From positions 1 to 5,515 of the forward strand of contig QMUB01000098.1 in NCBI GenBank assembly GCA_003663695.1: 5,515 nucleotides of DNA. The letters are read 5' to 3'. The translations under genes were made by a program, and so were the position numbers. Position 1 is the first letter of the stretch, and the number at the start of each line of letters is the position of its first letter. The notes below the pieces were generated by a model. It was given only the letters and a program-made list of their open reading frames with translations. It searched no databases and was not told where the DNA came from. The stretch comes from Thermococci archaeon (GTDB lineage Archaea > Methanobacteriota_B > Thermococci > Thermococcales > Thermococcaceae). Of this stretch, positions 1-4,876 are shown piece after piece.

Positions 1-1079
1 ACCTTTCCGTCGTTGCTCAGCTTTATGTAGCCGAGGGATTCCCCTGGAATCTTGACGTGAAAGACCTCGTGGAAATCTTCGAGCGAGTAGCAGTGAATCA
101 CACCATTTTTGGCAGTGACGACGAAGTTTTCGTTGGCAAAGTAGGGGAAACCCGGCAGCTCTTTGACCTCGGTTAAGTTCCAGGTCAGCACATGGGTATT
201 CTCAAAGGGCTCGTGGCGGAAGATGTACTTTCCCGTGGGTATGAGTGTCCATCTGAGAAGCGTCGTCTGGTCGAAGGTGTAGCCTTCCTTCTCTGCTTGA
301 AGTTCTCCGTTTGAGGAATAAATCCTCAGCTTTCCCTCCTCACTTGCGAGAACTCTGTCATCGTAGGCGAGAACTTTGCCGCTGTTCAAACCAAAGAGTT
401 CTTGACCCTCCCTGAGAATTATTGACTGGTCGCTCGCTGAAATAACTACCATGCCGGAGTCTGAGACGGACATGATGCTGTAGTCCCTGGCTATCTTTTT
501 CCCATCACAGAACACCTTGCAATCGACATGATAGCACACGTGGTTTCCACTTGGAGAGCGGACGAGTTCTTCGCTAACACTGCCACTCCATGCGTGTTTC
601 TTCTCGCTAACGAGTCCCGCCCATGAATAAATCCTTAGCCCTACGAAACTCTCATAGTGACCCGCTACGTATGCCTCTCCATCGAGCACGACAACTCCTG
701 AAACGACTGGCTGGACGGCATCATTTTCCTGAAGATCGTACGAGACGGAGCTTCCATCCGGCTTCACGAGGTACAGCTTGTGACCTTCCCAGTCTATTGC
801 GGCCGCCAGACTCCCGTCCGGAGACAGATCCATGAAGGGTATTCCAGCAGTTGATACATTCCATATGGGGCTCATATTCCATCGGTTGCTGGTTTGTGTG
901 GATGATGTGGTCTGCTGGGGTGACACTGTGTTTTCTGAAGATGAATTCGGATATGAAATTGAAGATGAACTTGGAAGTGAACTGGAGGAAGGTACTGTCT
1001 GTGTCCCTTCCTCCGAACCTATGCACGCCGCCGAGACCACTACGAGCGAGAGAAGAAGGATGAAAAGAAAACGCTTCAT
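1..1079 (-). CDS. Lipoprotein with beta-propeller-like domain, 3' end beyond window
   Basis: The reading frame stays open from the ATG at 1079 to the window edge (359 codons seen, no stop), so the C-terminus is missing. Residues 1-19 form a signal peptide: MKR, a hydrophobic run, then SAAC with Cys19 as the likely lipid-modified residue (the -3 Ser makes this a weak lipobox). Residues 29-64 are a Ser/Thr/Pro/Gln-rich stalk. From about residue 66 the protein shows recurring blade-like turns (LSPDGS at 85-90, KPDGS, RSPSGN, SDSG, LSNDGK near 354-359) alternating with short hydrophobic strands, which is typical of WD40/quinoprotein-like beta-propellers. It is probably anchored outside the membrane. 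Cys182, Cys187 and Cys191 cluster on one blade. The ATG overlaps the stop of the preceding lipoprotein gene (TGATG) and has an AAGGTGA ribosome binding site five bases upstream, which fixes the start. The ligand or partner cannot be told; the propeller call rests on pattern only. Confidence 0.85.
   Translation of the reverse strand, partial: MKRFLFILLLSLVVVSAACIGSEEGTQTVPSSSSLPSSSSISYPNSSSENTVSPQQTTSSTQTSNRWNMSPIWNVSTAGIPFMDLSPDGSLAAAIDWEGHKLYLVKPDGSSVSYDLQENDAVQPVVSGVVVLDGEAYVAGHYESFVGLRIYSWAGLVSEKKHAWSGSVSEELVRSPSGNHVCYHVDCKVFCDGKKIARDYSIMSVSDSGMVVISASDQSIILREGQELFGLNSGKVLAYDDRVLASEEGKLRIYSSNGELQAEKEGYTFDQTTLLRWTLIPTGKYIFRHEPFENTHVLTWNLTEVKELPGFPYFANENFVVTAKNGVIHCYSLEDFHEVFHVKIPGESLGYIKLSNDGK
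888..995 (-). repeat. Shorter Ser-rich stalk coding region
   Basis: This segment encodes residues 29-64 of the propeller lipoprotein, rich in Ser, Thr, Pro and Gln, with TTCATCTTC-like serine codon runs. It plays the same stalk role as in the neighbouring lipoprotein but has a different composition (Ser and Gln rather than Thr), so it need not be a duplication. Confidence 0.65.
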
Positions 1080-2209
1080 CAGCTCACCTTCTCGAGTTTG
1101 AGGTCTTTAAGCTCAATGTAGGCATAGATTATGGTTTCCTTCCCTGTGCTGCTGTCTTTAAATGAGTAATAGCCCTCCCCCTCAACAAGCAGGGGCAGAT
1201 AGGGTGAGAACTTGCCCTTTCCGTCCATTGAAACGCCTTCGGGGGTCCCCTGATACTTCCACTGGAAGTCCACGAGTTTAAAGGTCACCCCGGAGAACGT
1301 AGCGGTTCCATCCGGGTTGGTGCTCCACTTCCAGCTGTGTCCCTGCATGTCGCTCCACACCCCGCTCTGGGGAACGAGGACGTTGACATCTTCCCATTCG
1401 TGCCAGATTCCAAAGTTGAGAGTTGCAACCCATCCTATGTAGAGGTTAACCAGATCCTCGTTGAGCTCCTCAAAGGTTTCCTGATCTCCCTCAAAATAGG
1501 GGAACAATCCTGTCCGGAAGGGCGATGGATTCATAAAGAGGAATTTTTTCCCCTTATATTCGAGCTCTATTCCAACGAACTCCTTGTTCTGGTTGTAAGG
1601 TGATACCATGCTCAACCACATAACATCCCATGGATAGAGAAAGGCACCGCTCTGGTTTGACACATACCATACGGTGATTGTGAGTTTATCATTCATGGAA
1701 ACCGCCATAACCGGCGTTACAAGCGTTTCATAGGCATAAACCTCATGTTCCCCAAGATCAACCTTATTCATCTGCATATCCTGTCCATATACATGAATCT
1801 TGGTCTTTTCCACACGTTTTTCCAGAATGTATTTATAAGTCGGTGAAGTCTGGTTTGGCTGTATCCTATAGTCATATTTGTAATATGTGATGAGATACTC
1901 GGCACCGTTAATCTCAACGGGAGCGTATTCCCATGGGTGGCTCCAATAGGCTTCCTCTCTTGGTGTCGAAGTCGTTGGAGAGGAGGTTGTGGTCGTGGCA
2001 GCTGTCGAAGCCGTGGTGCTCGACAAAGTCGGAGTGTGTGTTGACGAAGGGCTTGAAGTTGGAATGGACGAAGTCGTTGTGGAGGAGGTTGAAGATGCAG
2101 TGGTCGTTGAAGGGGTGCCTGTGGATGTCGATGTGCCACCCGTACACCCGCTGACCAGGACAAAAACTACAATCAATAACGCCACCAGTAAACCTGCACT
2201 CTGTTTCAT
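1079..2209 (-). CDS. Lipoprotein with Ser/Thr-rich stalk and Trp-rich domain of unknown function
   Basis: A 376-residue exported lipoprotein. Residues 1-21 are a signal peptide ending in LVSGC, a good lipobox with Cys22 as the lipid anchor and the only cysteine in the protein. Residues 23-82 are almost purely Thr, Ser, Pro and Ala, probably an O-glycosylated stalk. Residues 85-376 form a domain rich in tryptophan (12) and tyrosine with alternating beta-strand-like segments and two N-glycosylation sequons (N119, N185). I recognise no catalytic motif; the overall style is common among Thermococcales surface proteins, but I cannot name a function. I chose the ATG at 2209. An in-frame GTG at 2218 lies inside the GGGGTGAT ribosome binding site (2214-2221), which sits four bases before the ATG. 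The gene has its own promoter and overlaps the next lipoprotein gene by one base, so the two are probably co-translated and may work as a pair at the surface. Confidence 0.9.
   Translation of the reverse strand: MKQSAGLLVALLIVVFVLVSGCTGGTSTSTGTPSTTTASSTSSTTTSSIPTSSPSSTHTPTLSSTTASTAATTTTSSPTTSTPREEAYWSHPWEYAPVEINGAEYLITYYKYDYRIQPNQTSPTYKYILEKRVEKTKIHVYGQDMQMNKVDLGEHEVYAYETLVTPVMAVSMNDKLTITVWYVSNQSGAFLYPWDVMWLSMVSPYNQNKEFVGIELEYKGKKFLFMNPSPFRTGLFPYFEGDQETFEELNEDLVNLYIGWVATLNFGIWHEWEDVNVLVPQSGVWSDMQGHSWKWSTNPDGTATFSGVTFKLVDFQWKYQGTPEGVSMDGKGKFSPYLPLLVEGEGYYSFKDSSTGKETIIYAYIELKDLKLEKVS
1084..1090 (-). promoter_or_regulatory. Ribosome binding site at the lipoprotein/lipoprotein junction
   Basis: AAGGTGA is embedded in the last codons (Lys-Val-Ser) of the first lipoprotein gene, four bases before the ATG at 1079 of the second; stop and start share one base (TGATG). 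This identifies the true start of the truncated propeller lipoprotein. Confidence 0.7.
1958..2143 (-). repeat. Low-complexity Ser/Thr stalk coding region
   Basis: This segment encodes residues 23-84 of the first lipoprotein, nearly all Thr, Ser, Pro and Ala. The DNA is built of similar Thr/Ser codons, so it is prone to length change between strains and produces spurious open frames in other phases on both strands. Confidence 0.75.
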
Positions 2210-2213
2210 GGAT

Positions 2214-2221
2214 ATCACCCC
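2214..2221 (-). promoter_or_regulatory. Ribosome binding site that fixes the lipoprotein start
   Basis: GGGGTGAT lies four bases before the ATG at 2209 and complements the archaeal 16S 3' end. It contains the GTG (2216-2218) that would otherwise be taken as a longer start, so the ATG is the likely initiator. Confidence 0.75.
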
Positions 2222-2225
2222 TTAC

Positions 2226-2251
2226 AGTCCGCAGAGAAAGGAAAGCGGACT
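2226..2251 (-). promoter_or_regulatory. Perfect 7-bp inverted repeat in the lipoprotein leader
   Basis: AGTCCGC (2226-2232) and GCGGACT (2245-2251) are exact reverse complements separated by 12 bases (2233-2244) that are all purine on the plus strand. The dyad ends four bases before the GGGGTGAT ribosome binding site of the first lipoprotein gene and lies downstream of the TATA box. It may be an operator for a dimeric regulator or an RNA hairpin in the leader; the sequence alone cannot decide. Confidence 0.5.
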
Positions 2252-2254
2252 TAT

Positions 2255-2304
2255 GGATAAATACATAATGGAGAGTTATGCAGGATAAATATAAATAGTT
2301 TTCT
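2255..2304 (-). promoter_or_regulatory. Promoter of the lipoprotein pair (BRE/TATA)
   Basis: Reading the minus strand, AGAAAACT (2297-2304) followed by ATTTATATTT (2287-2296) makes a good archaeal BRE plus TATA box. Counting about 25 bases from its centre puts the transcript start near 2264-2268 and gives a leader of roughly 55 bases. A weaker second element, GTATTTATCC (2255-2264), would instead start transcription near 2235, inside the inverted repeat. Start positions are estimates from spacing only. Confidence 0.6.
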
Positions 2305-2332
2305 AACACTTTAAATGAAATTGCAGCATTCG

Positions 2333-2347
2333 AAAAATATCTAAAAG
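2333..2347 (-). terminator. T-tract after the DUF434 gene
   Basis: Immediately after the TAA the minus strand reads CTTTTAGATATTTTT, a T-rich stretch consistent with archaeal termination, located before the BRE/TATA of the lipoprotein unit. Confidence 0.4.
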
Positions 2348-3016
2348 TTAAAACCCAAGTAGTTGCGGTTTCTTTAGAACATCAAGAAAAGACGGATATT
2401 TAATACCCTTTTCCTCCCCAATCATGCAGGGCAAATCAACTATAAAAGGAACCTTTTTAATTATCCCGATATCGGAGCTTGCCACAACCTCAAAATCCTT
2501 CAAATCGTGATCAGGCGCCTTTGAAAGCCTGGCACCTCCGGAAAGCCCGAATTTTTCCATGAGCTCCCATGTAATCCTCACCACCTGCCCGCTCTTACTC
2601 ACAGGAGCGTCGTATAAAAACCAGACCCCCGAAGGTCTCAGAAGCTTTAAAAAACCCAAAAGGAGCTCCAAATTTTTTGGAGTTTGGACGTTAAGGGTAT
2701 ACCCTCCTCTGCGTTCCAGATCCCTCAAGAGACCATCCTCACAGAGGATTGCCCTTCCCTCCAGCAGGGATTCAAGGGTTATCAGGACATTGAATCCATC
2801 AATACCCAGAACACTCCCTTCTATTTCTTCCTTCTTTAGAAGTTTTTTCTTCCTCTCCTCGATTTCGGAATCGGAAAAAACACATCTGGCCAGGAAATGC
2901 CTCTCCTTTAAAGTTAGCGTATAGTGGTTGGCAACAAAATCGAGAGCACTTTTCTTCCTGTAACCTCGATTTAAAAGGTATTTTAGATCCTCATATGCCA
3001 AAAATAAAGGAGACAT
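2348..3016 (-). CDS. DUF434/DUF5616 protein, possible NYN/PIN-like nuclease
   Basis: A 222-residue, probably cytoplasmic protein. Residues 6-50 match my recollection of DUF434 (LKYLLNRGYRKKSALDFV, then a segment ending RHFLARCVFS). A charged, Lys/Glu-rich linker (51-66) leads to the DUF5616-type C-terminal part. That part shows GIDGFNVLITLES (71-83), WFLYDAPVSKSG (132-143), an acidic APDHDLKD stretch (167-174) and VVASSDIGII (177-186). The order DGFN, YDA, acidic helix, SSD is reminiscent of NYN/PIN-fold RNases such as the YacP type, with D73, N76, D136, one of D169/D171/D174, and D182 as candidate metal-site residues. The family assignment is fairly firm; nuclease activity is inference. The ATG overlaps the stop of the HD hydrolase gene (TAATG) and follows an AAGGTGAT ribosome binding site by three bases, which suggests coupled translation and a shared process. 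Confidence 0.88.
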   Translation of the reverse strand: MSPLFLAYEDLKYLLNRGYRKKSALDFVANHYTLTLKERHFLARCVFSDSEIEERKKKLLKKEEIEGSVLGIDGFNVLITLESLLEGRAILCEDGLLRDLERRGGYTLNVQTPKNLELLLGFLKLLRPSGVWFLYDAPVSKSGQVVRITWELMEKFGLSGGARLSKAPDHDLKDFEVVASSDIGIIKKVPFIVDLPCMIGEEKGIKYPSFLDVLKKPQLLGF

Positions 3017-3786
3017 TAGATCACCTTCTCAAGAACTTCCTCTCCTGCATGTATCCTTATCCTCACCTTGTCCGCCAGCAAGGAGCTTTTAACCTTCTTT
3101 GTAAGAATTTCATCAACCTGGAATATCCCTGCTAGGTGCTTCATCCATATCTCGATTAGAATCGGATTCTCCTCGTCCCCTTCTTTAATTTCAACTCTGT
3201 ATATTGCTAGAGCTGAGACAGCATGAATGTCCACTTTATCTGTTTTGTATGTTAATCTGCTGCGGCCCTCCTCCATATCGCAGCCATCCGCTATAGTTAC
3301 ACAGCTCCCCTCGATTGTGGTGCATGAAACGGCTTCATCGTGGGTATAGATGGCGTTGAGTGTTAGAACCTTCAAAAGAAGCCAGTCTTCCCTTTCGAAT
3401 TTTCTGGCAAGCTCCTCAATTATGGGCTCCGCAAGGAATACGCTGAACTCATAGTGGTTATCCCTGTGAATCATGTTCCCGATATCATGGAAGAGAGCTC
3501 CAAATATGACTATGAACTTGCTCCATTCAAAGGGCTTCCCCAGTGTCTCGGCAGTCGTTTGGATATTGAACTCCTTCAAAATCCGCAGAATTTCCAAAGC
3601 CCTTCTTGTTGTTAGCAAAACATGTATAGAACCATGATCGTTGAATTGATAAATGTTCAGGACTATATAATTCGTTGTGTCAAAATAGTGCCGGTATTCT
3701 CTGTAAGCCTGCTCATAAATCGTGTAAAGTTCGTCATTTTCCAAAAGAGTTCTTATTTCGTTAAGCAAAATATCCTCTTCGTACAT
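3016..3786 (-). CDS. HD-superfamily metal-dependent phosphohydrolase
   Basis: A 256-residue, mainly helical cytoplasmic protein with the ligand pattern of the HD superfamily. A first histidine lies in NDHGSIH (H51 or H55), followed by the signature FHDIGN (H100, D101), histidines in MIHRDNH (H107, H111), YTHDE (H149, D150), and a late aspartate in IADGCD (D167 or D170). The set looks complete, so an active mono- or dinuclear metal phosphohydrolase is expected. The HDIG-x-x-x-HRDNH arrangement resembles an archaeal group of uncharacterised HD proteins (COG3294, from memory). The natural substrate is unknown; nucleotides or phosphate esters are typical for the superfamily. Three cysteines (155, 162, 169) are spaced exactly seven apart beside the last metal ligand. 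The ATG follows GGTGG by four bases, and a TATA-like element lies about 35 bases upstream. The gene leads a two-gene unit with the DUF434 protein. Confidence 0.9.
   Translation of the reverse strand: MYEEDILLNEIRTLLENDELYTIYEQAYREYRHYFDTTNYIVLNIYQFNDHGSIHVLLTTRRALEILRILKEFNIQTTAETLGKPFEWSKFIVIFGALFHDIGNMIHRDNHYEFSVFLAEPIIEELARKFEREDWLLLKVLTLNAIYTHDEAVSCTTIEGSCVTIADGCDMEEGRSRLTYKTDKVDIHAVSALAIYRVEIKEGDEENPILIEIWMKHLAGIFQVDEILTKKVKSSLLADKVRIRIHAGEEVLEKVI
3020..3027 (-). promoter_or_regulatory. Ribosome binding site at the HD/DUF434 junction
   Basis: AAGGTGAT is embedded in the last codons (Lys-Val-Ile) of the HD hydrolase gene, three bases before the ATG at 3016 of the DUF434 gene. The stop and start share one base (TAATG), a layout suited to re-initiation by the same ribosome. 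Confidence 0.7.
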
Positions 3787-3790
3787 TCTC

Positions 3791-3828
3791 CCACCGTTAG
3801 AAAAAACGCAGAAGAGAATTTAAAAGTT
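3791..3828 (-). promoter_or_regulatory. Likely promoter and ribosome binding site of the HD hydrolase unit
   Basis: On the minus strand AACTTTTAAATT (3817-3828) is a plausible but not strong TATA region. A start about 25 bases downstream would fall near 3797, leaving a leader of about ten bases that still includes GGTGG (3791-3795) before the ATG at 3786. Read-through from the DUF5305 unit across the 58-base gap is also possible. Confidence 0.4.
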
Positions 3829-3832
3829 ATGT

Positions 3833-3843
3833 AAAAGGAAAAA
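3833..3843 (-). terminator. T-tract after the DUF5305 gene
   Basis: Directly after the TGA the minus strand reads TTTTTCCTTTT, the kind of T-rich stretch that can end archaeal transcription without a hairpin. A second run of six T (3801-3806) follows in the same gap. Confidence 0.4.
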
Positions 3844-3844
3844 T

Positions 3845-4876
3845 TCAGGCAGCCTTGCGCTCCCTGTATTCGTAAGCCACTTCGCCGTCCACTATCACGT
3901 ACACCTCATCCTCGACGTCCACGTAGTGCATTATAGGTTTATCTACGAGCTCAAATGCCTTCTTCAAATCCTCTCTTGAAGCAAGAACCACCTTCTTTCT
4001 GACCTCGCCGGGGAATCCCTCTATTATGTAAGCCTCGAGATCCTTGAACCTTCTAGGCGGTGCCTGTGCCCTTATTGTATAAATCCCCCCCATGAGGGGT
4101 GTAAGAAATATCAGGGCAAGCAGGGAAAACACTTTTTTGGCTGTACTTGCTCTCATTGTAATCCCAAACTTTGTTACATAGTTCTCCTTAGTGATTCTAC
4201 TTGTCAAAGTCCTTTGAGAACGTTCCTCAGTGTTCGTGAAATAGTAGAGTCCTGCCGAGCTATCCTTAATCAAGCTCATATTTTGCTTGAAGTTCTCCTT
4301 AACCTCCCTACCGGCTATTACACCTATAACATTAACGTTGGTCTCGAAAATTACCCTTCTGTTTACCCTTTTTAATCCAAGCTCCTTTATAATCTCAGCC
4401 GTTTTGTTATCGAGAGTGCTCATGTTAAGATTGAAGTTCACCATGAATTCACCATTTTTAAGGTCTCCTTCCTTCCTAAAAAGCTCCTCCTGCCAGAGGA
4501 CAACCTCATCCTTTCCCTTGCTGACTGTATAGAGAACTTTGCCCGTTAAGGTGTAGTTTCCTCTAACCACATCTCCAGGAACGAACTTATAGTGGTAGGT
4601 GAACATAAAGCTCTCCACAAGAGGAATTGGATATTCTTCTCTGCTTAAAGTGTTCCCGTAAAGTGTATTATTCTTCAAAATGGCAGTGTGCAGCAGTACA
4701 CCCCTCTGAGAATACTGGCCCACCTTCTCGGTGTACGTGCTGTGGGGATGAAGGCTCATTGCCTTCACGGAATAAAAAGAAAAAACGAAAACAAGAACCA
4801 CTAGAATGGCTAGCACTTCTCTCCGCGTGATATACACCTTTATGCGCTCCGTTATTATTTTTTTATCAATTTTCAT
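3845..4876 (-). CDS. DUF5305-family two-pass membrane protein
   Basis: A 343-residue membrane protein. A basic N-terminus (residues 1-19) precedes one transmembrane segment (about 21-37), a long outside region (about 40-245), a second segment (about 249-267), then a basic stop (PPRRFK) and a cytoplasmic tail (272-343). The outside part carries five N-x-S/T sequons (N69, N107, N151, N157, N199), and none occur in the tail, which supports this topology. The architecture and the tail pattern (a REDLKKAFELVDKP helix followed by VEDEVYVIVDGEVAYEYRE) match what I remember of DUF5305 proteins of Thermococci and haloarchaea; their function is unknown. I chose the ATG at 4876, in a 4-base ATGA overlap with the upstream gene and preceded by GAGGTGG. 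A TTG at 4882 lies directly against that site and is less likely. Coupling to a secreted Cys-rich protein suggests a role in making, anchoring or sensing surface structures (inference). Confidence 0.85.
   Translation of the reverse strand: MKIDKKIITERIKVYITRREVLAILVVLVFVFSFYSVKAMSLHPHSTYTEKVGQYSQRGVLLHTAILKNNTLYGNTLSREEYPIPLVESFMFTYHYKFVPGDVVRGNYTLTGKVLYTVSKGKDEVVLWQEELFRKEGDLKNGEFMVNFNLNMSTLDNKTAEIIKELGLKRVNRRVIFETNVNVIGVIAGREVKENFKQNMSLIKDSSAGLYYFTNTEERSQRTLTSRITKENYVTKFGITMRASTAKKVFSLLALIFLTPLMGGIYTIRAQAPPRRFKDLEAYIIEGFPGEVRKKVVLASREDLKKAFELVDKPIMHYVDVEDEVYVIVDGEVAYEYRERKAA

Noticed and set aside
623..1101. Plus- and minus-strand short frames opposite or within the propeller lipoprotein
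   Set aside because: The minus-strand main frame is open for 359 codons with signal peptide and blade motifs; the others are short and overlap it.
1337..1603. Plus-strand 88-residue frame opposite the first lipoprotein
   Set aside because: It lies wholly within the coding Trp-rich domain on the other strand, with no promoter or ribosome binding site seen.
2207..2218. GTG start at 2218 giving a 379-residue lipoprotein
   Set aside because: The GTG is part of the GGGGTGAT ribosome binding site; the ATG at 2209 has correct spacing and begins a cleaner signal peptide.
1989..2288. Plus-strand frame of 99 residues, Val/Glu-rich, with MVVAAVEAVV start
   Set aside because: It is the complement of the low-complexity Thr/Ser stalk; its composition follows from those codons, and it runs through the lipoprotein promoter.
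1768..2309. Two alternative minus-strand frames across the stalk and leader (1768-2163 and 1914-2309)
   Set aside because: They are phase shadows of the lipoprotein gene with Pro/Gln/Arg-rich or incoherent translations and no suitable ribosome binding site.
2559..2924. Plus-strand frame of 121 residues opposite the DUF434 gene
   Set aside because: The opposite strand encodes a recognisable conserved family; this frame is Ser/Arg/Pro-rich with no recognisable domain.
3787..3844. Possible small RNA or tiny gene in the gap between the DUF5305 and HD genes
   Set aside because: The 58 bases are fully explained by a T-tract terminator, a TATA-like element and a ribosome binding site; no stable stem was seen.
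4287..4830. Plus-strand short frames opposite the DUF5305 gene
   Set aside because: The hydrophobic or Ser-rich translations arise from the complement of a well-supported membrane protein gene; no initiation signals.
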